Shown piece after piece: positions 28,926 through 43,403 of a stretch of 64,000 bases of DNA. The first letter of the stretch is position 1. Each line of letters starts with the position of its first letter. The notes beneath the pieces were generated by a model, which saw only the letters and a program-made list of their open reading frames with translations, had not been told where the DNA came from and did no database searches. The stretch spans positions 3,281,987 through 3,345,986 of the forward strand of contig NC_092013.1 of the NCBI RefSeq assembly GCF_042242105.1, in the 5' to 3' direction. Position numbers and translations under genes: made by a program. The stretch comes from Pempheris klunzingeri (Eukaryota > Chordata > Actinopteri > Acropomatiformes > Pempheridae).

Positions 28926-31794
28926 CTGAAAGAAAATAGAGGGTGAGATGAAGGAGCATGATTAGAAAACGATTGGTCCTCAAAGGCCTTCGATAACTCT
29001 CTCACATTCATAGTTTTATGTCCCCGCTAGTTACCACATCGTGACTGCACCAGTGAAGCAGCTTACAGGTATGGCACACTTTTTTTGCAACCTGGCGACA
29101 AACCTTAGATAACACAGGAAAGTGCCTAACCGCAAGAGGCACTGATATCCTGTGTTAAATTTCCATGCATGCATGTTTGAGAGGAATAAGGTGTTCTTCA
29201 CACGAGAGTGAAGATAATGAAAAGACTAGATTTTATTTTTTCCAGCAGCAGCACATTCATAAAATAGCTTTAATCATGTAAAAAAAACAACCTGATTTCT
29301 TTATTCGATGATTGCTAAGTGGATATAATTCATATTTTATGGAACATATAGTAAATATTCTGGAGGTAAAAGTCAAGACACTGAACAAAGAACAAATATG
29401 TCCTTCAAGCAGAAGACCAAGAAACTCACCTCCTTCAATTTTGTGTCTTAAAAAACGTTGCCCAGAAATGAGAATCTGCACAGGTTGTGTGACAGATCCT
29501 TCTCCAGTCAGCAGGTAAACTCCAAATCTTCTTGATGATAAATGCTCATCTACTTCCAGCACTCTCACACACAGACACCCGAATGAATGTCTGTTGTAGA
29601 CGTCTGAGCTCGGGTTCCTGCTCAGGCCTGCTGATCAGTCAGAGACAGTGACTGTTCCCTCCTCCGCCCTCTTCCTCTGAATGCTGCTGTGTTTTCGCAG
29701 CTGTTTTTAGTGGGAGCCAACTGAAGAGACGAGGCTTCCTGCGTGGCCTTTATGTATGTCACCCTGCTGCAGCTTCCTGTGACGCTCAAGACGCTCAAGA
29801 ACGGCTCGTGTTGATCTCTTCTGATGCAGTGTGTGTTCAAGCAGTGCATCACTTGTTTATGGAATGAGCTGCATGTCTACGTAAGCGGCTCTTTCATGTA
29901 CATGTGTGTGCACTTTGTGGTGCAGTGTGGTGGGTTGAAGCTTTGACATCATTTTTACACAGACAGCTTTGAGTAGCGTAAAAAAAAAGAAACAACTGCA
30001 TTTTATCTGCTTTTGGATTTTGCAGCTTTTGAATGGAGAAGGTCAACCACATTTTCCCTCAGCCGGTCCAGCGCTCTCACTCCATTCAGATACTATCAGG
30101 CATGTTAAAATGATGCCAGTGATGTTAACATTAGATAAGAGTCAAACCTCTCCAGAGGCATGATGATGAAGTTTCCCTTGCCATCCTCCTCCCGCCCCGT
30201 TTTATCAGCAGTTTCAACTTCATTCATCATGCTGACACCGCAGTTAATGAAACAGAGCAATGTGACCGGCAGCGAGAACTTTTTGTACACAGGAATCATT
30301 TGGCTGTGAAAAGGTCACAGAAAATGAACAGTAAATTATTTATTCGGCCACAACTGTGTAGACTTAAGCTCGACATGAAGGGTTCCTTTGCAAATAGAGA
30401 TTCAGTGGGGGCCAAAAGTCTGTGACTGCACTGAAAACCTTTGAAAATACTCATGTAAACACAGAAATAATGAGAAAGTTTGACGATTCATAGACACAAG
30501 ATCTCACAACATGGAAGATGAAGACATATTTAAGATTCTGCATTACTGCTATTAACTTGACTCCTGGGAATAAAAGGGGGAGCAGATTAAATCCACTTTA
30601 GTGAACATGTCAGTGGAAGAGAAGCAACTCTAAATAAATGAAATGAAAATATTTTCAATGTGGTCTTTAGGATCTCACTGTACCTCCATCCCCCCCCCCA
30701 AATCATGTTTTTTTTTTATCGTGCACTCAAAAGAATATCGATGAAGCTGGTGTTGGTTTGTTCATTTTGAGAATGAGCTCTTCACACGTTCGTTCACGTA
30801 CATCAGAGATGGCAGAAGTCGTTTGACCTCGTACTGGCTCCAGTCTCTGCTGAGGGAGATGCTCATGCCATGAGACGAGCCACAAGCCACAAAAACTGTC
30901 AAATCACATCTTGTTCCAGCGTTTTTTTCAGATGTGCAGCGAGCTTCTCGACAACTAGATGGAAACAATAAAAGAGTCTTTATCAGAGCAGGTCAGAATT
31001 TGTGCTGCTGTCACTGAGAACTGCATGTTAGCACAGATGGAAATAACTTCTTATCGAAGTGTAATCATTGTGGGATATCTTTCTCAAATTTCTTTTTCGT
31101 TTTTCGTTTCTAAACTGGATCATTGAGTACATTAAATGTCCTATTTCTAAGTGTGTTATCTAACTCAAGATAAAGTTTGTTTTATGGTAAAAATGTTTAG
31201 TTTGGATTGAAATCAAACGCAGGGTTCTCAGTTTAAACTGTTTAGATTTTAGTGCTCAGGCGTGGGACACCGTTTTAAAAAGAGTGTACTGCAGTCAGAG
31301 CCAGAGGAACTAAATAAAATCAACAACACAGCTCTTTTCTTGTTGCCGTGTTGCATGACAGAGAACCCAGCGCGATAAGAGAAGCCTCAGCGGTTGACAT
31401 GAACACCAGATTAACATCTAACGCTTTTTTTCCCCCCATAACCTGTGTATCTGTGCATCTTTTCAGTTTAAGGTCGATCTCCTCATCTCATTTGCAGAGC
31501 AGCTGACCATTGTTTTTTTTTCTCTTCTACTTGTGAGCTAAATATAAACTGCATCATCTGTCACAACAGAAATTGTTACTCTTCGAGGAAACACGAACAA
31601 GTGTGGTTGGAAACTAACTCACCACAGTCACCTCACTTTTCCACTAACAAGAGGAAAAGTACAAGCACTCACAGCACTGATGTACAGTACTTTACTCTCT
31701 CTCACTACATCTGCTATGTGTGCGCACTTGTTAGGCAGGATTATCAGCCACGGACAGGTAAATTAAAACAGAAGACACGCCGTCATGTTGGAGC
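28926..31794. other. Intergenic region between sla2 and ndrg3
   Basis: The right-hand gene (ndrg3) ends here and the left-hand gene (sla2) starts here, both on the minus strand. The region should hold the sla2 promoter and at least one noncoding first exon, because the exon with the start codon begins with a splice acceptor (CTTTCAG) at 28926. I could not identify that first exon. Short ORFs at 29257-29568 and 30762-30968 show no domain or flanking splice logic. No RNA gene is evident. Confidence 0.5.
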
Positions 31795-31800
31795 TTTATT
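31795..31800 (-). terminator. Poly(A) signal for ndrg3
   Basis: TTTATT on the plus strand, AATAAA on the gene's strand, gives a 3' UTR of about 950 bases after the stop at 32749-32751. A nearer candidate pair lies in 'tatttatttattac' at about 32577-32588. Either or both could be used. Confidence 0.45.
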
Positions 31801-32657
31801 CAGTAGTAATATAAATGAGTTGAATCAGCAGTGAGACAGTGAGAAGCACCACTGGGCCCCCGCAGTGAAGGAACTCACACTTTTCACATCTGAACCCACT
31901 TGTTAAAAGGTTGTTAAAGCATCACTGAAAAACCTATTCGACTGAAGAAAAACATCAACACAGAGCAGAAAGAAAAAGAAGATGAATTCAATTACAAAAA
32001 GGATCCAAGATAAACGAATGCATGAGGTGACACACTGGTGTGAGACTCTTCCTTCTGTTTCAGTTTTACTGACAGCGTGCTACAGGCTGCAGTGCTCCTC
32101 TCCATGTACCATCCACATCACTTCACCTTCCTCTCTGCCGCCGCCGCCGCAGTAGGTTCAGTGATCCCTCTGAATACTTTGTGACTAAATCGGCATCACA
32201 TTGCGGCAAGTTTTAGATTAAAATACAAGGATACAGTGACTCACAAACAATGCAGCCCACGAGTTTGGAGCTCACAACCGAAGAGAGTAGTTAGAATAGT
32301 AAAAGTGATGTACCGTGCAGTGAAAAAAAAAACATCTACAAGTTATTTTTGAACGCATGGAAGATTTCTACAGCGTGTGTGTGTGTGAAGACATTTAAAA
32401 CAAAGACAATGTGAAAAAAATAAATACAAGGGGGTCGAGGCGGGGCAGTTGAGTCAACGATACGGTTTGACCATTTGAATATACAACACATCTGAATGTA
32501 GTTATGGTTTCTGGTAGGAATGTGACTTTGACAGCGTATTCAATATTTAATACTTAATAATATGCATCTGTTAATATATTTATTTATTACATCCTCTTTT
32601 CTAATCACATAGTTCATTACAGATCCTCCTGGCATTGAGTTGCTTAGGAGCGGGATA

Positions 32658-32682
32658 AGAGAGAGAGAGAGAGAGAGAGAGA
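32658..32682. repeat. (GA)n microsatellite in ndrg3 3' UTR
   Basis: About 12 GA units, 70 bases beyond the ndrg3 stop, so transcribed as a CT tract in the 3' UTR. Confidence 0.85.
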
Positions 32683-32748
32683 AAGGAGAAAGAAGAGGGG
32701 AGAGGGCACATAAGTTACTATGGGGGTGTGCAGGGGGTGGGGTTGGGT

Positions 32749-35700
32749 TTAGCAGGACACCTCCATGGTCTGGGGCCCGACCTGGCTGTCCAGGGCCCCG
32801 GTGGCGCTGCCCTCCAGCAGGCTGTTGAGGTTGTTGCGGCTGCGGCTGCTGTCCATGGAGGTGATGCTGGAGGAGGAGGTGGTGCGCGAGCGAGCCAGAC
32901 GAGTCATTCCTGCTGACGGCACTGAAACAGAGAAACACGCATTAATATTCTGCTCACGCGGTGTGGGGGTGGGGGTGGGGGGTGCGAGACTCTGTGCAGT
33001 GTGGCTTCAACACTTAGGCTACGACAACAAAACTGCTCACCATGCAAACAATTTCTCAAAATATGGAGACTGATCAAATAAAAGAAACGTGTGACAGAAA
33101 ACTACTGCATGTGTGTCCACTGTTGGAGAAGGAAAAAACACACAACAACAAAAAAAAAACAAGAAACAAATGCAAACAGCAGAATGCAGCATTTGCAGTC
33201 CAACTGAACTGACAGGAAGCAACACCAGCGGGTCATGCAACAAAATAGGACACTGAGGACTGAATCCATGCTAACAGGGCAAACTAGACTCCTACAGGGG
33301 GATGAATGTGTGTCAAAGTATGCAGAGAGATCTCGCTGTGAGTAATACTGACTGTATCCACCATACTGAGCTGCTGCTGGATACTGAGTACTAATATGAA
33401 ACAGCTCTCTGGAGAGTTTCTGCATACATTAACATTTATCCACTGAGGAGTGTCAAGAGGCCGCTGGGTTCAAAGCCGTCTAGTCTGGCAGCTGCTCAAG
33501 AACCCGGTACCTGATTCGTTGCTCAAGTGACTGAGGAGAACGTAGGGAACTGTGAGCAGTGATTAAAGAAGGAAAGAAAGGGGGAGAAAGGGAGAAGTGT
33601 TGAGAAGGCAGCCGTTATGTTGCTTTATCCCACCCTTAGTGTATTTCTGAGTGAGGCTCGGCGGCTGCAGAGCACAACAAGCTGTTTGCCACCGACAACA
33701 GGTAAGAAATCGTAGCATGTGTGCAAACTGGAATCGTTATTTCCTGCACTATTTGGCCGTTTCTCTTTTGCATTTCACACTGTGGCAATGTGTTAATGAG
33801 GGAAAAGCAGCTTTCAGAAACATGCTGAGGTGTTAAGATTTATTTTCCACACTTTCTCTGCATGAAAACGCTCTTTTTAATCTGTTCTAATCCTGCAGTG
33901 GCATTTACTCAACGGGGGACTCTGTGGCCTTTAAAGCAACACTGAGGCGCTGACGTACTAACTACATTCGAGTGTGCCGCCACCCCGAATGGTGAAGGTT
34001 TGGTTTGGGAATGGGAGAGAGCAAAAAGAATTAGCATTACAGAAATACACACACACACACAGACAAGCATCGTCTGTATGGCCAGAGCAAGCAAACCTAC
34101 ATTTCATTATTTCATCCAAGTCTGGTCCGACAGAAATGTGTTTGTTGTTTTTCTCTGCTGATGAATGTTGGCAACAACCTGAAAGCCTGTTTAAGTATGC
34201 ACTTTGAGTCTCTCTAGAAAGAGACTGCATCATTAAACAGTCCTCGATAGAGAAGAAAAGCACACCAGGCAAAAAAAAACAAACAAAAAACCAAAAAAAA
34301 AAAAAAGAGGGTATTTTTGACGCCCACTCGAAGCTGAACAGGAAGTGAATTTCTGTTCAGCATAGCTCGAGAGCCACTGTCATTTCAGTCATGCTAGAAG
34401 CACTTACACCTCACCTACTGAGGGTTGCGGGGACCACACACTGCAAAGAGCAGAGAGGAAACGGCATTAGCGTCCAAAGAGCCGCTCGGGCTGCCTCTCC
34501 GTGACCGGGCTGACAAAAAAATCTTGTCTTTTCATGCACTGCTGGCCGCAGTCCAAGCTCCATCAGCGGGGATGTTTAGCAACAGCTCAATGGCGGACTG
34601 CAGTGAAAACAACCCCCATTTAAGTGGCTCTTGTCATTGCGCTCACGTCAACAGGAACTTCGGTGAATACGGACTCTGGCCACAAACACGTCAGTCCAAA
34701 AAGGTGTTAGTCTGAAAACAATTCTTGGGCATTCAGTGCAGAGCAGCCTCACTTGAACCACCTATCACGTTATATTTGGATGTTTTTACTTACTAACCAC
34801 AAGCTGCAAAAGACAAGCGAGCATGTTTACTTACTGTAGCCCATTCCCTGAACAAAGTACTTGAAGGCCTCAGCAAGCTTCCCCGGCTGTGAACAGATAA
34901 AAGATGGAGGTCAGAAGATAATTCAAACAAGGGAATTGTTAGAAGACCTGCACGCGTGTCTCAACGAGCAAAAACCCACCTGCACAACTTGAGGCAAGCC
35001 TCCACAATCAGCCATCTGAGAGAAAAGTATCAGCCTCATCAATAAGTTCTTTGCACGATCAAAATTAACATCATATCATTTTATCCATTATTGCAGAGAG
35101 CTTCACCTTTAGCAGTGTGGTCTTGGTTGGATTTAACCGGGAATTGCACTCCACCTGAAACATCAGAGAGAGTTTACTACTGAGCTCAGACAAGTTGAAT
35201 AACTCTGATGAGGTGACGGAGAGTGTCTCACCACAGCCTCCACAGCAGGCGACGTGTCACCGACCACCAGCAGCGCAGGGCACCTGCACGGCAAAGAGAC
35301 GAGGTGTCAATACTCTGAAAACTGTGCACTCACAGGCCAATGTTTGCTCGCCTCTCCAAACCCACGTTAGTGTGTTAACTGTGTCCTCATTCAGGCCGAC
35401 AATTGGCCTCTCGATCTCCAGGTCCTGGCGGCTGGTGCAGGGAGACAAGTCACGATTTAATATTATCAGCGTGAAATATTAATATGAATATCTTCAAGTT
35501 CTTTGTCATTTTGTGCTGCATTGCCTCTTCCTATGAATTCACATCTGGCTTAGTGAAAGAGGTATTTAGATGCCTCAGCTTTACCAGTAAAGTGGCCAAG
35601 AACCGAATAAATGAGGCAGACTGCCACTTAATGTACAGTGTGTGCTAACGTACTGCTACATACTATTGGTAGGAGCCACAGAAGAGGGCCAGGTTGTCCT

Positions 35701-38700
35701 GGTTGATGTCTTGGGCGATGTGGAGGCGGTAGGTCTGGATCAGCTCCTGGTTCTCCGTCAGCTCGTCCTGGTCAACGGGGCAGAGCCCAAAAATAGGGAG
35801 GGTTTATTATTTCAATCTGCCATAAAGCGTTCAATTGAATTAAGAGAAATTCAGTTGAAATTATTTGTTATTATACAAATAAATCTGTATTACGGTGGGT
35901 TTGTATCTACAGAATGCTTAGCTTTAGCACTAAATGATTTAAGCTGCGTCTGTTCTATGTAATAATCTCTGTCCTCTGTCTGTAATTAGTAAATGTCTGC
36001 TACGAGAGCGGGATGAGGTAAAGGTATCGAGGGAAATCAAGAAAAGGCCTCCTGAGGTTCAGTTACTGTTTCAGACTGCCAACGAAAAAAAAAAAAAAGG
36101 TCAACAGCGCTAAGAAAAGGCACAGTAGGAATATCGAACAGCAGGAGGAACTCACGGTGCTGAAGTGGTGAGACATGACGATATCCACCAGATTACTGGT
36201 CCATCCAGACAGCTGCACACAAGAGGGGGAGACAGATCCAGTTAAGACGGAGACATGGAACCTCGTGGTTGTGGCTCTATAGCCTGTGTCTACATGCAGT
36301 GAAGGTATCATCACATTTAATGTTTGATTCTGACATTTATAACAGACGCAAATAGACAGAGGAGCCTGGTGACCTTGGAGTTATGATGGATCACATTATA
36401 AACACTCTGCCTACTGTCTCTGTCAGGGATTTAATAACTAACCTTTTTAATCATTAACTCACAAGCAGAATATTGACCATTGATCAGTTAAACAATTTCA
36501 AATATGAATGATGCTTACATAGAGCTTGTGAAAAGTACACAAACAATATTAAGCATTTATTAACCCAAGTTAAATTAACTCATGAGACAGATGGCACGAT
36601 GTGGATCTGTGCTGCGCTCCACACAACAGCGCTGAATATTTCATTTCTCTGAGTAAGAGGCAGTAATAGAAGGAGGGAGCTCACACCTTCGGTGGCAGCA
36701 GTGACTGGCCAAATGTATTCACATGTTCAAAAAGTAACTTTCTTATGGAAAAAAAAAAAAAAACATTTGCCGGGTCTCTAAACAGCACATTGTAATCTTA
36801 AATAAATGAATGATTGGTTAACGAGGGTTAGCCTTCACTATCCATCACTGTCCAATAATCACTTCTACAAGGTTGAGGGAAATAATAACAAGAGGACAGA
36901 AGAAGTGTGGTGATTTTAATCTGTCGTAGGAAGGTCGAAGGTCGTATGTAGCTCCTCCTGCTTCTATGACTGCGTGAGGTAAACAGAAAAAACAATCTTG
37001 TGCACACAGTAGTACTGAAGCACAATAAAGTCCTGTACATGGAGCAAATGATTGAAGTGCTGTCAGAACAGCGTTTGTCCAGTAAAATCTGAAGTTCTGA
37101 TTAACTTTAGAGCCCAAAATCTGCAGGTTTTATCATATTAACACTGAATTACACTGTCTGCGTCTTTAATGACATTAAGCCCGACACGAGTATATTGTGG
37201 GTGTAAACGGCGGCTTCGTGTCAGCCTCCATGATTCTTTAACCGGTAAACATATTCATTTAAATCATATAGAATACACTAGAGCAAAATGCTAGCCATAA
37301 ATAACAGAAATAGTGAGCTTAAGATAGCATCGCTGGGATAAAGAGAGCGTGCAGGAGAGTGGCTGAACTCCAAAATGCATTCATTAATAACAACCTAACA
37401 AAACCCTGGAAACTGAACTGAAATGGCTGGTGAATTATTTAAGTAAGAGCTCTTTGTTGCAGAGCGTACTGACGACTACCGACCTTTGAAGCTGCCCAGT
37501 CGATCCAGCCCTCGGCACATGGGTCCACATTGATCAGAACCAGCCCCTCCACCAAGGTGGGGTTGTTCAGCTGGGAAGGGAAGAGCGGAGAGTTTGGCTT
37601 TTTGACCAGTGATTCAAGCCCTCGATGGGCGTTATCTTGCATTGTGCTTACAGTTCTCAGAGTAAACCTACAGTGTAGTTCAGGATCCCTTGATCTGGTA
37701 AAAAAAAAAATTATTCTGCCACATTTGCACAAAGAAAAATGGGTAATTCTTTGCCCAAGATGTTCCCTGTGTTCCCTCAACAGTCCAGGCACAGAATAAA
37801 GTCACTGTTCTCTTAACAGGATGAAAAGCGAAGCATGTGTGCACATTTAAATGAAGACATGAAACAATCTGGGCTTCTAAATGAGAGGGTGTGGTTCTGG
37901 AATCGCCTGCAGATAGAAAGAGGACGTCTGGGGAAATCTAAACTCCATCTCGCCCAGCGCTGCGGGAATACTGCGGCTTTTAACACGATGCAAATGCAAT
38001 GCAGCAACAGCTGCTATAAATCTATCAAAGGTAAACAGACTTTCTTCCAAGCCAGTTAATGCAAATTCATTTCAGAATCAATTTTCTTCATTAATTCCAA
38101 ACAAGAGCAGATGCTTTGCGGAGAGCCTGGCACTACGGCTCCTGATCCCCACACCTTTCCCCGTTTTACCCCTCTGACCGCCATCCTCTCTTTTAATTAT
38201 TCACCTCCAGCGCTCCCTCGCTCCTCTCCGTCACTTCTAGCTCTTTCTGCTCTATTGTGCACACATTCATGCTTATTTTAGCTCCCCTGCATCGAGTGTG
38301 GAAACAAGATGAAAGCAACAGAAAAGGATAGAATCACCAAGGTGATTCATCAGCCGGAGAATGGCAGCGTATGCAGCAGACGGTGGAGAGACCTGATGCC
38401 CTGTGTGGGTTTGCTGGGAGGCTTTAATGTTCAGTGTAAGAAGCTGTGTGGCGTGAAAAGCTTCAATCATCACTAGAGAAGAGACTCTGAGAGGGGAAAA
38501 CATCAGAAAAACAAAGTGTAGGCGCTCCGGTTCTGAATGGGACTCACTGCAAAGCGGGTGAGGATGTACGCTCCTGCCCCCACGCCGATGCCAATCACAC
38601 TGTTGACCCTGCAGAGAAACCATCGGTTACTGTGGGACCGGAGACGAATGGTCCATTTATCCACATTATTATTGATCAGCTATCGACTCACTTCAGCTGA

Positions 38701-41624
38701 GTCATCACAGATGGCAGCATCTCAGCCAACTCATCCATGGTCGGGTAGCGATAGCTGGAAACAGATGCAGCACACGTGAGTCCATGAGAGGAGTGAGGGT
38801 AGCGAATTAATCAGAGAAACTGACCTGATCCTAAATCTAAATTCTCAAACACTTCTTGACTGATGGGTTGGACAATGAATGCGTTTTCATTAGCAAATGA
38901 ACTACCAGCTCACTTTACATTCTACCTAAATGAATTGATGATTGAAATGAATGCGTTCCCATTTATCAGAGCATGCAGAAGCAGCGTGACACCCACCCGC
39001 TGGGGAAGGGAGGTGCACCCTCCTGCTGGCCGGGTGCGTCCACATGAACCACAGCGAAGTGCTGCGTGATCTCCTGCATGTCCTCATAGTTGAACAGGGT
39101 GTTGAAGCAGGACTTGTCTAGAAAGGTGCAATTAGAGGACACGCTCGTGAACGTGAGAGGTCAGCGGCCGGCTGCACACAACACAGCGACGTTTCCCCTC
39201 AAGTGCGACACTTAAGGTTTAATCGCTCCTTAGCTAAGGGACATATATACATAAGGGTGTTGCACAGAATCCCTTAAAAGTACCCTTAGTTAGGGAAAAG
39301 CGTTGAGAGATTTACAGGGTGAAAAACAAACACACACTGTTGACTTGTGGACGTGAGATACTTAAAATATTAATGACTCGAAGGATCCTGTAGCATAAAA
39401 CTGTAGAGCATTTATTTTTAGCAATATGGCCGCAGGAGTGCAGCTGAGAAAGTAGAGTGATCCAACAAGTCACTGCCGATCAAATCTTTAGTGCAAAATA
39501 AATGTGCTCATCGTTAAGCAAATGTATCGGCCCACTGATCCTCCTCTTCAGATGCCATGTTGCCGTTTAAATTGATTGGCACCTATAGTTTTTTTTCCCC
39601 CGGTGCTAAGATCTTCTGTGCAATGCTTTAACAAATTTTAAGGGATTCCTTAAGTACAGGAGCAAGGCCTTCTGGGAAAATCTTAATCTAAGGTGTTTTG
39701 TGCCTCAGCAGTTTAAACTCTGTCAACGGTCTGACGCTAAAACAAAACGGTCCCATCACACCCAGCACCGGATGAGTCTATTTTTGGCTGACTCACGGTT
39801 GAGGCCGATGTCGTGATAGGTGAGGATGACGGGTCTGTTGCCCTTAGGAACGCCTCTCATTGTCACATGGAGAACGCCATGGGGAGTCTCGATGTCATGC
39901 TCCTGCAGACACAGAGAAGAGAAGAGAAAAGAGAACCGTTCAAGGCTGATCGAACAGTACATGATACATGTGCAGTGAAACGGCTTGAACACAAGACCTA
40001 ATATCCCACTACTTTAATGTGACACCTGAGCCGTCCGTGCAGCATGAAGACCGATATAAAGGTGAGCGATTTGACAATTTTAGATACTGATCGATCTCGA
40101 CAGCTTCCACAATCTACTTTTCAGGCAAATGGTTTTAGAGTTTGAGATGTATGTCCTCTTACTTCACATACAGTAACCTCTTTGTCAACAAACCAACAGA
40201 GTGATGCAGCCGGCTTATGCTGGCTGGATGAAGCACTTCACGAGGCTCTTCCTTTGGTGATGCTATCATAAATAACACGACTAAATTTAGCTGGCGGCAC
40301 AATTGTGCCAAAAAAAATAACTCAACTTCAGTGGTGTGGGATCGGTTTGGCTATGCAGAGTCAGATACTGTATTTCCTGAGCAAACGTTATCTGTAAACT
40401 CTGTAAAAAAAGTCCAATTTTATCTTTTGGCTTCTGTTTACAACTTCAAAGTCAACTCAGATTCAAAGCAGCAGTTGTCAGTGTATCCTAACAGTGGTAC
40501 ATGCAACAGGCAGTCTGGGAAAAATAAAGAGCAGCTCCAAAACGCTCTGCAGCTCTCGCCTGTTAACCAGCCATCTGCAGTGTTACCGCTGCGTACCGGG
40601 TACGGACGCCGCCGTGTACCTGCCCTCTTCAGCCTCCTCTGTGGGGAGGGGCTTTGGAGGCAGAGCTGAGGTGCCGTGGAGAGGGAGGGGGACGCAGCTG
40701 AAGTTTCCAGCTGCTATCACCGTTTTGAAACCTGCGTGCCTAAGATTAACTGCGGCTATAGGATATATCAATGTTATATTCATAAGAATGTTAGACAATA
40801 AAACTCCAGCTTTATGCTTTAAACAGTGGACTATTAATTATATTGTGTGGGCTTTTTCTCTTTTCATAAATATTATCTCAGCTGAGCACAAAGCAGGTTA
40901 TCCACGTGATTCCCACAACTTATGACTACTTCAGCTAAATCAGCTAAATTCATGAAATACTGATAAAGTAGATACAAAAAAAAAAAACAGGCAAAAATCA
41001 AATATAAGAGATTTGGGAGTAAACACCGGATGATCAAGACAACATTTGGGGCTTCTCCCTCTGCCAGCATGCACTTCTTCTCCACCACACCCCCCCCCGT
41101 ACCCTTGGACAAACAAAGCACTGAATGAGAAAGAGTCTTTTCATCCGAGGGTCTGAAGCCCACAGCGCTTTCACAAGTATGACTCTGCAAAAACGAATGT
41201 CTTTGCAGAAAGACCTATTAAAATTCAAAGAGCTCGCACCGGCTTCATTCTCTGTGCCACTTTATTTTACAACGTCTTTCTCCATCGAGCGCGAGGAAGT
41301 CCCACATTACAAGTTAAACGTCTTTGGGATCATTTCAGCCGAGACTTAATGTGACTGGAAGACACTCTGCCCTCATTTATCTAAATCAAATTGCAGCAAA
41401 TTAGTTAAAAGATGAAACAGCAAATACAATCAGAGGCTATGATGAGTGTTTATGAGGAAGTGACATAATGGGAAGTGATAAAAATACACAGGAAGTGATG
41501 AAGCCAGTTTCCAGATCTAGGAATCACTATATCATTTTGCATCATGTACACAAACACGCATACTTCCCAAGGTCAGCATGACTCGGTGCTGCATACAAGG
41601 GTGTGTATGACGTAGCTACGCGTA

Positions 41625-41659
<35 letters not shown>

Positions 41660-43358
41660 CAAAGAGCAGGAGAGCAGGGTGGGGCCCAGCGCTCGCCTGG
41701 TCTCGAGGCCCACTGGTCATCAATAATAAAGAGAGCGAGCCTGACACAGGTTATGGCTGTCAGACACAGACAGAGCATGACTGTGCTGCCGTTTCCCTTC
41801 CTGGGTTCCCACTGCAGGCGCCTGACTGATGGATACGTGTCACACTCTCTTCAGAGGAAATGAAGGTTAATTCTCAAGGACAAGGCTGCAGTAATTTGCA
41901 TCTGCAATCTGTGATGGACATCGCAAGACAAGAGGGAAACTACTCATCCTGTCCGCGATGGAAAGAGATACCTCCAATTGTGTGGGTGTTGGTGCAGAGA
42001 TTAGCCTGTCGCACAAAACATGAAACCTATGCACACGACAGCAACCCTCGCTGACTGCATGCTACAGTGTACCAGTACCGAACTGAACCCGCCTTCCTGA
42101 TAAACCCTGAGAAATGACTCCTGCTGACGGGAAGCCTTGTGCTCATCCGAGGCCTTTTCACAGATAAAGGAATGATTCTGCAACCTCGACCTGGTGGGGG
42201 AGCAGAACAACCTGTTATAGACGGAGAGGAAACTCTCCACGACTGTGTTGCTGCAGAATTTCCATTTTTTTAGACAAGGACGCAGTCAAGGACACTCTGT
42301 GTGAAAAGAGAGGCCTTGCTCTCAGAAACAACAGAAAACACAGTTGCTCAAATGCCTGGCTTCTGCCATGTGCATGTGCTGTGCATGCGCCAGACAGAGC
42401 AGGCGTGTACGCCCCACCAGTGATCGGAGAGGAAAACGGTGATGGAACATAGGGGGGAAATAGAGGATGAAGATGAGATGAACAGAATAAGAGACAGAGA
42501 GAGTCTGGAAGTGGATAGGAGGAAGTAGAGCGTGAAAGCAAGCAGGGATGGAGTGATAAGAGACAGGAGGAAAGAGAGAGAGAGAGAGAGAGAGAGAGGG
42601 GAGACAGAGGGAGTCCTGTGTGACTAACACAAGGGTGTGACTTAAAACAGAAGGGCTTAAATTTATCATGGCTTTCCAGCCACGTCGTGGAACAAACAAG
42701 GGTGGACAACCATGGAGAAAAGGGCGGTGAAGGAAGAGACTTCAGGTCTATCCATTTAGCTCTCAGCGTGGTTTATAAGCTGTATTGATTTGGGAGTTCT
42801 GCCTCTCATCATTTCCTTTCACACAAACATGTTTGGTTATATATGGACACACGGCAGCGGCTCAAGAAAGCAGACGTGGGACGGAGTACTGCAACCCTTT
42901 CCCCTCTTTAATACATTCACCATGGGTAGTATTTGGACACAGTGTGTGTGGATGTTTGGGGGAATACTGAATAGGGGTTTGTGCTTTGAGGAGAGGGGCT
43001 TCAGGAGGTTGGCAGGGGGCAAACGGGGAGGAAAGCATTTAGGTTTTGGTCACAGAACAAAAGAGGGCGAGGGAGGTGGGGTGAGGTGAAAAAAAGGAGA
43101 GCAGTATGTCATGCTGTTCCTCTTCCCGCAACCCTTCTCTTATCAATCCCGCCTCCCCCTCCTCCCTTGTTTTCCCCGCCCTGCCAGGAAGGGCATCAAT
43201 CACCTCTGAGAGCAGCATTACGGGGCAGAAACACCAGCAGCCTGCAAATGACTTTGATGTGCACACAAGAACATATGAATCCAGACACATGCACTCATCT
43301 TAGGCGTGTTCTCCAGTGGGATCATCCCAGGTACACACCACCCTGCAGCACACATACA

Positions 43359-43403
<45 letters not shown>

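Noticed and set aside
30762..30968. Minus-strand ORF of 68 residues between sla2 and ndrg3
   Set aside because: Balanced composition, but no match to RAB5IF, TGIF2 or other genes expected near SLA2, and no consistent splice sites.
32540..32938. Minus-strand ORF of 132 residues over the ndrg3 last exon
   Set aside because: It overlaps the true last exon in a different frame. The in-phase reading gives MTRLARSR...QTMEVSC and fits NDRG3.
33335..33425. Minus-strand Tyr/Gln-rich frame ([15 protein letters not shown]) between the last two ndrg3 exons
   Set aside because: It looks like a protein-coding exon at first sight, but no donor follows in phase and it matches nothing in NDRG tails.
33511..33530. 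Possible 20-base alternative exon of ndrg3 (acceptor CTCCTCAG, donor GTACCG)
   Set aside because: In the phase set by the upstream exon it runs into TGA after two codons. It could only be a poison exon, with no other support.
42215..42709. Minus-strand ORFs of 164 and 125 residues
   Set aside because: They read through a (GA)n/CT tract and are Ser/Leu/Pro low-complexity. No homology, splice logic or conserved motif is visible.
43362..43402. Regular short repeats considered as a CRISPR-like array
   Set aside because: This is a plain (GT)n microsatellite in a vertebrate intron with no spacers.
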